Source: an uncultured Thiocystis sp. (GTDB lineage Bacteria; Pseudomonadota; Gammaproteobacteria; Chromatiales; Chromatiaceae). Taken from it: a DNA stretch of 52,765 bases. Positions 1-9,373 of this stretch are shown one piece after another. Location: the NCBI RefSeq assembly GCF_903866365.1, contig NZ_CAIPNF010000291.1:1-52765 (forward strand). The letters are read 5' to 3'. The stretch's first letter is position 1, and each line of letters opens with the position of its first letter. The notes below the pieces were generated by a model that was given only the letters and a program-made list of their open reading frames with translations, did no database searches and was not told where the DNA came from. Both the position numbers and the translations under genes were made by a program.

Positions 1-640
1 GCCTGGGTCACCTGCTCGATGCCGGTACTTTGCTCGCGCGAGGCGTGGGTGATCTCGTCGACCAGGGTGACGACCTGCCGGAAACCGCTGACGATCTCGT
101 CCATGGTGCCGCCGGCCTGACCAGCCAGTTGCGCGCCGTTTTCGACCTTGGCGACCGAGTCGGTGATCAGCCCCTTGATCTCCTTGGCGGCCTGGGCGCT
201 GCGTCCGGCCAGATTGCGCACCTCGGCGGCGACCACGGCAAAACCACGCCCCTGCTCGCCGGCGCGCGCCGCTTCGACCGCGGCGTTGAGCGCGAGGATG
301 TTGGTCTGAAAGGCGATGCCGTCGATCACGCTGATGATGTCGGCGATCTTCTTGCTGGAGTCCTGGATCGCGCCCATGGTGCCCACGACCTGGTGCACCA
401 TCTCGCCGCCCCGTATGGCGACCGCGTTGGCGTTCTGCGCCAGTTGGTTAGCCTGATTGGCGTTCTGGGCGTTCTGCCGGACCGTGGCGTTGAGCTGCTC
501 CATGGAACTGGCGGTTTCTTCCAGGCTGGCCGCCTGCTCCTCGGTGCGCCCCGAGAGGTCGGCGTTGCCGGCGGCAATCTCGCTGGCGGCGCTGCCGATC
601 GCCTCGGAGGCGTCCAGGATGCTCCCGATGACCTCATGCA
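1..640 (-). repeat. Direct repeat, copy 1 (chemoreceptor signalling region)
   Basis: Bases 1-640 match 2475-3114 at a constant offset of 2474 with only scattered substitutions. Identity fades just before the signalling domain, where the two receptors diverge. This is paralog similarity kept high, probably by gene conversion. Confidence 0.9.
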
Positions 641-2099
641 GGCGCGCGACCGTCGCATTGGTGTCATCCTTCAACCGTCCAAAGACGCCCGCATAGTCAC
701 TTTCGATCCGCTCGGTCAGATCCCCACGCGAGATCGCATTCAACACGCGCCCGACATCCGCCAATCCACTGGAGACAATCTCCAGCAGCGCATTCATCTT
801 CTCGGCAACGTCGAGGAAGAAGCCTTGTTTGTCATGGAGGCTGAGCCGCCGCGCGAAATCGCCGGCAACCGCGGCATCGACGACGGCATTGAGTTCTTTC
901 TGCGCGGCGAGTTCCTCGGTGCGATCCGCCCACTCGCCAACGGTCCCAAGCCGCTGGCCATCGTCATCGATGACTGGATTGGTGATGATGTCATAGTCGC
1001 GATCATCGATGACCAAACGTGTTCTCGTGGTGTCCTTAATCGCGGCAAGACGTTGCAGCGCCGCTTGAGGATCACTGTAAAAAGCCCCGATATTACTGCC
1101 GATAAAACCATCCACGGAAAAACCAGGGATCTGACGCGCGATCCCCGCCTCATTCTTTTTCAAGGCCGCCAGCAGCGAGCGATTGGCAAAGACCACCTTG
1201 CCATCGGCTCCGGCAATCCGGATATTGTTATCCACGCAATCGAGCGCGATCCGCACCCGCAGATTCTCCGCTGCTGTCGCGCGATCAATTTCGAGACGTG
1301 TCTTGAGCGCCTGTTGCATGGTCTTCATTGCCGCCAGCACGCTGCCCTTCGCGCTGACCGACTCCTTGATCTCCAGATCAAGTTGATCATTCGCGATCTG
1401 GTGCGCGATGTGCGCCGCATAGGATGGCTCTCCGCCAAGCTGACGCAGCAGGTCGCGCAGAACGAAGAATGAAAGCAGAGAAGAGACCGAGAGTCCAAAG
1501 ACCACAAAGATCAGGAATTGAAAGCGGGCTTCCTCGGCAATCGCCCCGATGCTTTCCGTCTCGTCCGTAATGCGCTGTGAGAAGCGGGCTTCAATCACTC
1601 CCACCAGTTTTTCCATGCCCTCCGATGCTGGACGATCAATACCCTTGACCAGCTTGTCGACCAACTTACCGGCATTGGGATCCTGCGCGTCGAATTGCTT
1701 CAATGCCTCGCTGTATTTCACACTCAAGTCGAGATGATTTTGTTTGAGCAACTCCGCGTCATCGGTGCTCAAGCCAAGTTTGCGCATGAGTCGAATTGCG
1801 GTGTCCAAATACGTCTGAACGACTTGGTTTTCTTGATTGAACTGGGAAAGGTATTTTTCGAAGCTCTTCTGATCATTCCCCCTGATCAGAATATTCTTCC
1901 ATTCCTGGACCTGTATCTTGAAATGCGCGTGGGCGTTTTCGATTGAGATCATCAATTCGTTTTCAGCCTTGACGGACTGAAATCCAGTCAAACTCACCGC
2001 CGACATCCGCTGAATATTGTTCATTCCAACCAAAGCCAGCAGCATCAAGAGCATGACTGTCAGCAAAAAGAACAGGATTAATTTCGTTCGCATTGTCAT
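1..2099 (-). CDS. Methyl-accepting chemotaxis protein with PAS domain (C-terminus cut by window edge)
   Basis: Transmembrane chemoreceptor that would signal to CheA/CheW. Reading from the ATG at 2099 (an alternative ATG lies at 2093; GGAG sits 10 bases before 2099), the protein has a hydrophobic N-terminal segment ([19 protein letters not shown]), a periplasmic helical region, and a second membrane segment followed by a HAMP with the typical LGGEP motif. A PAS-like domain, a second HAMP-like stretch and the conserved methyl-accepting signalling hairpin ([20 protein letters not shown]) follow. The frame is open to base 1, where it still reads [11 protein letters not shown], so only the extreme C-terminus is missing. 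It lies 89 bases behind the next receptor on the same strand and is probably cotranscribed with it. The ligand cannot be told. Confidence 0.93.
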   Translation of the reverse strand, partial: MTMRTKLILFFLLTVMLLMLLALVGMNNIQRMSAVSLTGFQSVKAENELMISIENAHAHFKIQVQEWKNILIRGNDQKSFEKYLSQFNQENQVVQTYLDTAIRLMRKLGLSTDDAELLKQNHLDLSVKYSEALKQFDAQDPNAGKLVDKLVKGIDRPASEGMEKLVGVIEARFSQRITDETESIGAIAEEARFQFLIFVVFGLSVSSLLSFFVLRDLLRQLGGEPSYAAHIAHQIANDQLDLEIKESVSAKGSVLAAMKTMQQALKTRLEIDRATAAENLRVRIALDCVDNNIRIAGADGKVVFANRSLLAALKKNEAGIARQIPGFSVDGFIGSNIGAFYSDPQAALQRLAAIKDTTRTRLVIDDRDYDIITNPVIDDDGQRLGTVGEWADRTEELAAQKELNAVVDAAVAGDFARRLSLHDKQGFFLDVAEKMNALLEIVSSGLADVGRVLNAISRGDLTERIESDYAGVFGRLKDDTNATVARLHEVIGSILDASEAIGSAASEIAAGNADLSGRTEEQAASLEETASSMEQLNATVRQNAQNANQANQLAQNANAVAIRGGEMVHQVVGTMGAIQDSSKKIADIISVIDGIAFQTNILALNAAVEAARAGEQGRGFAVVAAEVRNLAGRSAQAAKEIKGLITDSVAKVENGAQLAGQAGGTMDEIVSGFRQVVTLVDEITHASREQSTGIEQVTQ

Positions 2100-2188
2100 T
2101 CAACCAATACTCCATGGTTTTCAGTACGTGCTCTTGGCACAAAGCATCAATCGACAGGCGTTCTCGGCTTGTCGGGCAAGGATTCGCC

Positions 2189-4990
2189 TCAGAACGCCTC
2201 CCACTGATCCTCGTCGTCGGCCATGGCGGCGACAGGCTTGCGTGTCGCGTGGCGCGTTTTGACCGAGGTCTCCAGAAGCGCGCCCCGGGAAGCCGTATGC
2301 TTGGCGGGTTTGGCCGCGCGCGCGGCCGGCGGCGGCGCGTATTGCCCGGCTAACTTGAACATCGCCACCGCCTGAGAGAGCACGCGGGTCTGATCCTCCA
2401 GGCTCTCGGCGGCCGCCGCCGCCTCTTCCACCAGCGCGGCGTTCTGCTGCGTGACCTCGTCCATCTGGGCGACCGCCTGGGTCACCTGCTCGATGCCGGT
2501 GCTCTGCTCGCGCGAGGCGTGGGTGATCTCGTCGACCAGGGTGACAACCTGCCGGAAACCGCTGACGATCTCGTCCATGGTGCCGCCGGCCTGACCAGCG
2601 AGTTGCGCGCCGTTTTCGACCTTGGCGACCGAGTCGGTGATCAGCCCCTTGATCTCCTTGGCGGCCTGGGCGCTGCGTCCGGCTAGATTGCGCACCTCGG
2701 CGGCGACCACGGCAAAACCACGCCCCTGCTCGCCGGCGCGCGCCGCCTCGACGGCGGCGTTGAGCGCGAGGATGTTGGTCTGGAAAGCGATGCCGTCGAT
2801 CACGCTGATGATGTCGGCGATCTGCTTGCTGGATTCCTGGATCGCGCCCATGGTGCCCACGACCCGTTGCACCATCTCCCCGCCCCGTATGGCCACCGCG
2901 TTGGCGTTCTGGGCGAGTTGATTGGCCTGATTGGCGTTCTGGGCGTTCTGCCGGACCGTGGCGTTGAGCTGCTCCATCGAACTGGCGGTCTCTTCCAGGC
3001 TGGCGGCCTGTTCCTCGGTGCGCCCCGAGAGGTCGGCGTTGCCGGCGGCAATCTCGCTAGCGGCGCTGCCGATCGATTCGGAGGCATCCAGGATGCGTCC
3101 GATGACCTCGCGCAAGTGATCCACCGTGGTGTTGGCATCGTCCTTGAGTTGCCCGAAGGTACCGGCGTAGTCCGCGTCGATCGTCTGGGTGAGGTCGCCC
3201 TGGGCGATGGCGTTGAGCACGCGCGCGACATCAGCCAGCCCGCCCGCGACGATCTCCATCAGGCGGTTCAGGCCCTCGGCCAGCGGCAGGAAGAAGCCGT
3301 CTTTGCCCGCGAGCGCAATCCGCTGCGTGAAGTCGCCATTGGCGGCGGCAGCGACAATGGCGGCGATTTCGCGCTCCACGGCCACTTCGGTCGTGCGATC
3401 GAGCCATTGGGTAACCCGGCCCTGATAGATTCCCTCGCGGTCGAGCACCGGGCTGGCGGTGACACGCAGTTGCCGACCGCCCACCGAGGTATCGATGTCA
3501 CAGGAACGGGATAATTCGCTGCGATAGGTCGCCTGTGTTTCCGCGTCCTCGAAATAGTCGGCAAGATTGCTCCCGAAGAGTCGCGCGACCTCGAAGCCAG
3601 GCCGGCGGTGCGCAATCTGAGGCGCCATACCTTCCCACAGCGAACGAGCGGCTTGGTTGAGATAGACCAGTGCATTGCGATCGTTCGAGACCGAGACCGG
3701 AATCGTCACATGGTCGAGTCCGGAACGGATGCGCAGATTCTCCCGCGCGATTCGCCGGGTTTCCTGGATGTCGTAGTCCAGCCGAGCCTGAACCGACTTG
3801 ACGGCCAGCAGCATCTCGCCCAGTTCGTCCTGATGAATGGCCTCGATGTGAGTGGAGTAATCGCCGTTGGAAATGGTTTCCAGATGACCCTGCGTGATCT
3901 TCAGCGGGCGTGCGATCTTGCGCACCAGCCAGAAACCGAGCAGTCCGCTGACCATGAGGGCCAGCAGCGAGAATCCGATCGCCGCGCGCTCATTCTGGGC
4001 GGCTGACGCCATGAAGGCGTCCCGCTCGCTTTGCGCCTCCTGCCGGACCTGTTTGAGGCCATCCATGATGAGGAGGCGATATTGGCGCCAGATGATATTG
4101 TCCTCGGTGTTGTAGACCTGCTTGGCGCTCGCCAGATCTCCGGCGTCCAGGCGCGCGAGGACGTGTTTCTGGGATTCGATATGACGCTGCCGGTCCGCGG
4201 CGATCGCCTCCAGCGTCTTGAGAGCCGCGACGTCGCCGGACGAGACGCGCCGTGCCGCCTCCAGCGCCTTGGCGAAGACGCCCCCCGATTTGTCGACGTT
4301 GTCGCGTGCCTGTTTATCCGTGGGTTCGATCAGGAGATAGCGCATGGCGGCGGCCATCTGGAGACCGTGGCCATACATATCGTTGTAGGCCTCCTCCAGC
4401 ACCTGGGTCTGCTCCGAGATCCGCCGCACCTGATCGCTCGCCTGACGCAGACCGAGTAGCGAAAACCCCGCCGCCAGGATGAACAGCAGCGAAATCAGGA
4501 CGAGACCGCTCGGCAACGCCCGAGTAATACGGATATCGTTAAAACGACTCGCGACCCTGGACAACCAGGGATGCGCCGGCTTGCCTGCCCGCAGGCGCTC
4601 GTAGATGATCTCCGCCGCCGCGATCTGCTCGCGCGTCGGTTTGCGCCGCACCGAGATATAGCCGGTCATGGAGCCATTTTCACGCACCGGCGAGATATTG
4701 GCCTCGACCCAGTAGAAATCGCCATTCTTGCAGCGATTCTTGACCAGCCCGGTCCAGGGACGACCGGCTTGCACGGTCTTCCAGAGATCCTCGAAGGCGG
4801 CCGCCGGCATGTCGGGATGGCGGATCAGGTTGTGCGGCGCGCCAAGCAGCTCCTCCTCGCCGAAACCGCTGATCTCCAGGAAATCGCGATTGAAATGGGT
4901 GATTCGACCCTTCAGGTCGGTGCTGGAGACGATCAGTTGATCGTCCCGCATCAGGTGTTCGGTATCGGTGACGGGCAGATTGGTGCGCAT
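2189..4990 (-). CDS. Aer-type PAS chemoreceptor with periplasmic domain and C-terminal WEAF pentapeptide
   Basis: Chemoreceptor of 933 residues from the ATG at 4990, chosen because GAGAAGG stands about 10 bases upstream; longer in-frame starts lack a site. Residues about 15-115 closely resemble the FAD-binding PAS of E. coli Aer (PHNLIRHPDMP, then KNRCKNGDFYWV). TM1 is about 161-182, a helical periplasmic region 183-337, TM2 338-357, then HAMP, a second PAS-like domain (about 425-540), a HAMP-like stretch and the signalling hairpin (about 650-870). The protein ends DQWEAF, matching the NWETF-type tether that binds CheR and CheB in high-abundance receptors. Redox or oxygen sensing is inferred from the Aer-like PAS; FAD binding is not shown. 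Probably the first gene of an operon with the receptor downstream. Confidence 0.94.
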   Translation of the reverse strand: MRTNLPVTDTEHLMRDDQLIVSSTDLKGRITHFNRDFLEISGFGEEELLGAPHNLIRHPDMPAAAFEDLWKTVQAGRPWTGLVKNRCKNGDFYWVEANISPVRENGSMTGYISVRRKPTREQIAAAEIIYERLRAGKPAHPWLSRVASRFNDIRITRALPSGLVLISLLFILAAGFSLLGLRQASDQVRRISEQTQVLEEAYNDMYGHGLQMAAAMRYLLIEPTDKQARDNVDKSGGVFAKALEAARRVSSGDVAALKTLEAIAADRQRHIESQKHVLARLDAGDLASAKQVYNTEDNIIWRQYRLLIMDGLKQVRQEAQSERDAFMASAAQNERAAIGFSLLALMVSGLLGFWLVRKIARPLKITQGHLETISNGDYSTHIEAIHQDELGEMLLAVKSVQARLDYDIQETRRIARENLRIRSGLDHVTIPVSVSNDRNALVYLNQAARSLWEGMAPQIAHRRPGFEVARLFGSNLADYFEDAETQATYRSELSRSCDIDTSVGGRQLRVTASPVLDREGIYQGRVTQWLDRTTEVAVEREIAAIVAAAANGDFTQRIALAGKDGFFLPLAEGLNRLMEIVAGGLADVARVLNAIAQGDLTQTIDADYAGTFGQLKDDANTTVDHLREVIGRILDASESIGSAASEIAAGNADLSGRTEEQAASLEETASSMEQLNATVRQNAQNANQANQLAQNANAVAIRGGEMVQRVVGTMGAIQESSKQIADIISVIDGIAFQTNILALNAAVEAARAGEQGRGFAVVAAEVRNLAGRSAQAAKEIKGLITDSVAKVENGAQLAGQAGGTMDEIVSGFRQVVTLVDEITHASREQSTGIEQVTQAVAQMDEVTQQNAALVEEAAAAAESLEDQTRVLSQAVAMFKLAGQYAPPPAARAAKPAKHTASRGALLETSVKTRHATRKPVAAMADDEDQWEAF
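2475..3114 (-). repeat. Direct repeat, copy 2 (chemoreceptor signalling region)
   Basis: Second copy of the near-identical signalling-domain DNA, within the Aer-type receptor gene. The sensor-encoding parts of the two genes on the other side of the repeat are not alike. Confidence 0.9.
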
Positions 4991-5123
4991 GGTCTCTGAG
5001 CCTTCTCGGTAGGGTCGTCCTGAACGGAGCGAGAGTGTTGCCTGCATCGCGAGCGCACTATGATATATCCATGCCACTTTCCATGGTTCGGGGATTCAGT
5101 TTGAGTGGAGTGAGCTTCATCAC

Positions 5124-5167
5124 GGAAGGGGGAAGGGGGAAGGGGGAAGGGTGGAAGGGTGGAAGGA
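5124..5167. repeat. Heptamer tandem array GGAAGGG
   Basis: Four perfect GGAAGGG units (5124-5151) followed by two TGGAAGG(G/A) octamers. It lies in the gap of about 400 bases between the GTPase gene and the chemoreceptor gene. The array is largely complementary to the CTTGCCC array at 5358-5385. Confidence 0.9.
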
Positions 5168-5209
5168 TTTGAACCTGAAGCCGTTCTTTGTGAACCTGAA
5201 ACCATTCGC

Positions 5210-5250
5210 GAAGCCGTTCGTGGTTCGATGGCCTCACCACGAACGGCTTC
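5210..5250. repeat. REP-like palindrome, 15-bp perfect arms
   Basis: Arms GAAGCCGTTCGTGGT (5210-5224) and its exact complement (5236-5250) flank an 11-base loop. Degenerate copies of one arm (GAACCTGAAgCCgTTC) sit just upstream at 5171-5186 and 5192-5206. The arm resembles dispersed intergenic palindromes containing CCGTTCGTGGTGAG that I know from other proteobacteria. It may act as an RNA stabiliser or terminator downstream of the GTPase gene, but there is no T tract. Confidence 0.75.
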
Positions 5251-5357
5251 AGGCAGGGGTCGTCGATGCGTCGGGCGGTTAAGCGGTTGGGCAGCCAAAC
5301 GCTCGGAGGATTTCCCGTTTTCTCGTGACACAGCAAAGCGGTATCGCGAAAATGGAG

Positions 5358-5385
5358 CTTGCCCCTTGCCCCTTGCCCCTTGCCC
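5358..5385. repeat. Heptamer tandem array CTTGCCC
   Basis: Four perfect CTTGCCC units ending three bases from the stop codon of the minus-strand GTPase gene. In the GTPase transcript it reads GGGCAAG repeated and could pair with the other array with about one mismatch per seven bases. Confidence 0.9.
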
Positions 5386-5388
5386 CGA

Positions 5389-6930
5389 TCACCGCCCTGG
5401 CAGAGCCAGCAGAAACCGCCCCGCATTGGCGAGCTGGCGGCGCAGCAGCATCCAGTTTTCCTTGCGGCGGCATTCGTCCTGACAGCGCAGCAGCCGCGCG
5501 CGTCGCGCGCGGTCCAACTGGCCGAGCAGCGCGGCCCAGAGCGTATCCTCGACGTTGTAAACCCGTCCCTCGGCCAGACAGACCGGGATCACGCTGGCGA
5601 TCGGCACTTCCAGATCGGTCGCGAGCGCGGTCACCGCGGCCTGGATGCTCATCGCCTTCAGGTTGCGCGTCTCGGTGAGGTCATAGGGCGGCTGCCATTC
5701 GCGCAGGGGGCGCAGACGGTCGATATGGGTGACCGCCACCAGCAGCGGCGGCGGACGGCGACCGACCCGCGCGGATTGCGCCGTGCGCAGCGCGTCCAGG
5801 GTCTGGCGCTCGGACTGCCGGTCGGGACGATGCGCGGCGCTGACCCAGAGAATCAGGTCGGCCGCGTTCGCCGCCTCGTGCAGACGCTTGTAGGCGAGCC
5901 GTTCCACGCCCGGCGCGTCGAGGATCAGGGCGATCTCCAGCCCTTCGCGCTCCAGACGGTAGGGCGTCAGCGCCCGCGTGGTGTCGGGCACCAGATCGGT
6001 CGCCGCGCGCAGTTGTCCGAAGAGCGCGTTGACGAGGCTCGACTTGCCGGCATTGGCGCGGCCCAGCACCAGAATCCGCAGCGGCTCGCCCACCGGTCCC
6101 GAGGCATTCTCGCTCTCGCTCTCGGCGGCGACGGCCAGATCCTTGACCGAGCCGTCGGTCGCCCGGCTCAGCGGATCCTCGTCGGTCAGCAACAGGCTTC
6201 CGCTGTAAATGTCGATGGCGTAGCGTCCGACCTTGCGCACCGCTTCCCGCAACAGCCAGCGCGCGAGGTCTTGTTGCGCCATCGCATAGCCGCGCCCGCG
6301 CAGATGCGCCCATGCCTCGTTCAGCACGGCATGTGCCGGATTCATGACCCATTGTCCGGCGCGATAGAGTCCGAGCAGCCGCTCCGCGAAGGGCTTCCAG
6401 CGATAGGCGCGGACAAGCGCGCCGACTGAGAGGCGATGACTGTAGGGGATGTTTTCGGTGATGCTGTCGCGCAGATCGCGGCTGGCCCGCTCGACGATCA
6501 GCAGTGTATGCGGCAGGGTCAGTTCCAGCAGTGGGCGGTCCACGTCGGGGTGGAAATGGCCAGCGACCTTCTCCAGGGTCCGCTGGGCGAGCAACCCCAA
6601 TTGCTGACCGTCGCCTAGCGGCCAGTCGTCCGGTTCGATGCTCCCGGCGAACGCCTCGACCAGCGCCCAGGCCGCCTCCGCGTCCGGGGGCCAGTCCGGG
6701 TTGGGCTGGGTCTGATCCGCCGTCGGGCATGACTGCTCGCGTCGTCTCAACCAGAACTGCATGCCATAGCCCGCCGCGCTGAAGACCACCAGGGCGGTGA
6801 GCCAGACCAGCAGCACGCCTTCCTGCCGTAACCAGAGCATCCCGAGCGGCAACAGCGCCAGGAAGGGCACCGTCCACAACAACAGGGCCGCCAGCCACCA
6901 GCGATCGATCCGCTTGAAAAGTGCGTTCAT
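5389..6930 (-). CDS. Membrane-anchored P-loop GTPase
   Basis: GTPase of 513 residues. Two hydrophobic segments at the N-terminus (about 12-32 and 38-58) should hold it in the inner membrane. The G domain starts near residue 285 with G1 GRANAGKSS, then the G3-type DAPG and a G4-like THID, an Era/TrmE-like arrangement. The region between membrane and G domain is helical and unassigned. Its ATG overlaps the stop of the upstream GTPase gene in an ATGA, so the two are translationally coupled and probably act together. Pairs of this kind suggest a dynamin-like or membrane-stress role, but nothing in the sequence proves it. The C-terminus is Arg-rich (RRARLLRCQDECRRKE). Confidence 0.85.
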   Translation of the reverse strand: MNALFKRIDRWWLAALLLWTVPFLALLPLGMLWLRQEGVLLVWLTALVVFSAAGYGMQFWLRRREQSCPTADQTQPNPDWPPDAEAAWALVEAFAGSIEPDDWPLGDGQQLGLLAQRTLEKVAGHFHPDVDRPLLELTLPHTLLIVERASRDLRDSITENIPYSHRLSVGALVRAYRWKPFAERLLGLYRAGQWVMNPAHAVLNEAWAHLRGRGYAMAQQDLARWLLREAVRKVGRYAIDIYSGSLLLTDEDPLSRATDGSVKDLAVAAESESENASGPVGEPLRILVLGRANAGKSSLVNALFGQLRAATDLVPDTTRALTPYRLEREGLEIALILDAPGVERLAYKRLHEAANAADLILWVSAAHRPDRQSERQTLDALRTAQSARVGRRPPPLLVAVTHIDRLRPLREWQPPYDLTETRNLKAMSIQAAVTALATDLEVPIASVIPVCLAEGRVYNVEDTLWAALLGQLDRARRARLLRCQDECRRKENWMLLRRQLANAGRFLLALPGR

Positions 6931-8156
6931 GTTCGTCCCGCGCGGATGCTGTCCCGTAAAATCTCCGAACCTCGCGACATCTGCTCGGCGAAGACTTGAC
7001 GCAATGCCCGCGCCTCGGTCGCCAGACCCCGATTGCGATGATCGAAATAGAAACCGGCCGCCTTGCCCAGCGCATAGGTGGTCGCCCCGCTGGCGCTCGC
7101 CCCCCAGAGCGCGCCGACCGTCTGTCCGATACCGGGCACAAGCTTGACCAGCGCCCGCCCCGCGATCCGCGCGCCATAGGCAACCCCGATGCCGGTCCCC
7201 AGCAGCCCCAGGAATTCGGCGATCGCCCGGCGATCCCAGGTCTGTTCATAAAGGGCCGCCAGACTGTGCAGCAGTTTGGCCTGGATCGCCGGCACGCCCA
7301 CCAGATCGACCAGCGGCAAGGCGCCGATCCCGGCCGCCGTCAACGCATAGCCGACGATGTGCGGATGCGCCGCCCGCGCATAGACATCGCGAACCGCGGC
7401 GTCGCCGAGCAGGAGCGCCCGCAGACGCAGCGTCGAGACCGTCTCGATCGCCTGCCACAGCGCCTCCAGTCCATAGTCCGGGGGATCGTAGCCATCTTCC
7501 GGCAAGGTCAGATCCACCGGCACCCAGGACACCGGCGCCGCGCCCGGCAGTTTACCCGCCAGATCCCGCTGAATCCGCAGGGCACGGGCGAGATCGAGCG
7601 GAACCGACGCCGGCCAGGGCACACGCGCGAAGGGATAGGGCAACGGGTGGCCGGCCTCGAAGGGATAGGCTTCATGCAGCCCGGTCTGGGCGACGATCAG
7701 CGGCCATTCGGGATGCCGCCGGCGCACCGCGCGCAGCACCGCGAGGACCGCCTCCTGATGGCTGTCGAACGCCTTCATCACCCCTAAGAGCAGATGCGCC
7801 TGGGACTCGCTGAAACGGAGATCCTCCGCCGGATCGTAGGCGACCTCGCCCAGCCCGCGGGTGTCGAGAAAGCGCACCACCGGCGCCTCGGCCGGGAAGT
7901 CATAGAGACGCAGGGTCGGGGTACAGGGCTGAAAGCCGTTGCCGATCTCGGCCTGCTCGCTGCCCGTGAGCGCGCGGACGATCGAGGTTTTGCCGGATTG
8001 GGTCTTGCCGATCAGCCAGATCACCGGCAGCGGATGACGCGCGCGCGCGGCGTCGAGCGCAGGCCCGAGACGTGCGTCGTCCACGCGCGGATCGACCAGC
8101 GCCTGACGCAGATCGCGCCAGCGATTCGGCCAGTTTTTCCAGGGGGGAGCGGACAT
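6927..8156 (-). CDS. GTPase with DUF697 (YcjF-like) C-terminal domain
   Basis: Product of 409 residues from the ATG at 8156 (MSAPPWKNW), which has GAGG nine bases upstream; an earlier in-frame start has no site. The P-loop is GKTQSGKTS near residue 50, with a DTRGLGE switch motif. The C-terminal third (LTAAGIGALPLVDLVGVPAIQ, later LVKLVPGIGQTVGALWGA) is the hydrophobic DUF697 domain shared with E. coli YcjF and related GTPase partners. The gene ends in an ATGA overlap with the next GTPase. Function is unknown; association of the DUF697 helices with the membrane is expected from the family. Confidence 0.85.
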   Translation of the reverse strand: MSAPPWKNWPNRWRDLRQALVDPRVDDARLGPALDAARARHPLPVIWLIGKTQSGKTSIVRALTGSEQAEIGNGFQPCTPTLRLYDFPAEAPVVRFLDTRGLGEVAYDPAEDLRFSESQAHLLLGVMKAFDSHQEAVLAVLRAVRRRHPEWPLIVAQTGLHEAYPFEAGHPLPYPFARVPWPASVPLDLARALRIQRDLAGKLPGAAPVSWVPVDLTLPEDGYDPPDYGLEALWQAIETVSTLRLRALLLGDAAVRDVYARAAHPHIVGYALTAAGIGALPLVDLVGVPAIQAKLLHSLAALYEQTWDRRAIAEFLGLLGTGIGVAYGARIAGRALVKLVPGIGQTVGALWGASASGATTYALGKAAGFYFDHRNRGLATEARALRQVFAEQMSRGSEILRDSIRAGRT

Positions 8157-8320
8157 GGAGCGAACCTCGGAGTGCGGCAGACCCGTCGATTGTATCGGGA
8201 GATGGACAATCGGCCAGCAATTGAGCAAGCACGAGCAAAACCCAGGACGCGCACATCCGTGGGGCTATGCGATAATCGGCGAATATTTTCATCGACCCCA
8301 AGAGAAGAGAGGCCGCCGTC

Positions 8321-9367
8321 ATGTCCAGGTTGCGCGTGTTGCGATCCCTGCCCCAAGCCCTTGATGGAGACTGGCCGGGCGGCTTGGGTCGAATACTCCT
8401 GACGGCAATCTTCCTGGGTCCATTGGTTCTGAGCGGCGGCGCCTGCGCCGCGCCCGAGCGCAGCGAACCCGAGATCGTCTCGCGGACCTACTCTTCACCC
8501 GAGTCACGCGATCGAACCAGCATCGACGATCGCGATCCGTCAGAAATCCTGTCCATGGCGCGCGAGCTATACCGCCAGGACGACCTGTCCCATCGGAATC
8601 CCCCCGGACTTCATCTTCAGTCCGCCAGCGCACTGGTGGTCGACGAGCGCGGCAACCGTATCTACGCCAAAAACGCGCAGCAGATCAAACCCATCGCCTC
8701 CGTCACGAAATTGATGACGGCCATGGTGGTGCTGGACGCCGGCGTCCCGCTGAGTACCCGGATCGGCATCGTCGAGGACGACCGCGACCGTTTGCGCAAC
8801 AGCAGTTCGCGACTCATGATCGGCAAGGCCAACCTGACGCGCGGCGAACTCCTGATGGCGGCTCTGATGTCCTCCGACAATCGCGCCGCCCACGCCCTCG
8901 GACGCACCACCTTCCGCGGCGGCACGCCCGCCTTCGTCAGCGCCATGAACCGCAAGGCCAAGTCGCTCGGGATGTACGACACCTATTTCGCCGACTCCAG
9001 CGGACTCAACGGACAGAATCGCTCCTCCGCGGAGGACCTGGTCAAGATGGTCCGGGCGGCCGCCACCTATCCCTTTATTCGCAAGACCACCTCCACCGGC
9101 GAAATGACGCTGCATCCCTTCGCCGACGGGCGGGCGCTGCTGTACCGCAATACCAATTCGCTGGTCCGCAACCCCGACTGGAACGTGGAAATCAGCAAGA
9201 CCGGCTTCATCAACGAAGCCGGGCGCTGTCTCGTCATGCAGACCCGTATCGCCGACCGGCGGCTCTATATCGTCCTGCTCGACGGCGCGGGAAAACTGAC
9301 CCCATTGGGCGACGCCAATCGAGTGCGGGACTGGTTCCTGAACGGACAAAAGACCGCCGCGAGGTAA
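8321..9367 (+). CDS. pbpG: D-alanyl-D-alanine endopeptidase (PBP7/8 type)
   Basis: Serine-type low-molecular-mass penicillin-binding protein of 348 residues, expected to cut D-Ala-mDAP crosslinks in the periplasm. The catalytic triad motifs are all present: SVTK (Ser127), SDN (185-187) and KTG (near 285). A hydrophobic signal at about 23-42 ends ACAA, fitting signal peptidase I. AGAGG lies eight bases before the ATG. It is followed seven bases later by trhA and then slyX, forming an operon that ends at the terminator near 10240. The divergent gap to the GTPase pair (8157-8320) should hold promoters for both directions. Confidence 0.93.
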   Translation: MSRLRVLRSLPQALDGDWPGGLGRILLTAIFLGPLVLSGGACAAPERSEPEIVSRTYSSPESRDRTSIDDRDPSEILSMARELYRQDDLSHRNPPGLHLQSASALVVDERGNRIYAKNAQQIKPIASVTKLMTAMVVLDAGVPLSTRIGIVEDDRDRLRNSSSRLMIGKANLTRGELLMAALMSSDNRAAHALGRTTFRGGTPAFVSAMNRKAKSLGMYDTYFADSSGLNGQNRSSAEDLVKMVRAAATYPFIRKTTSTGEMTLHPFADGRALLYRNTNSLVRNPDWNVEISKTGFINEAGRCLVMQTRIADRRLYIVLLDGAGKLTPLGDANRVRDWFLNGQKTAAR

Positions 9368-9373
9368 ACCGCC

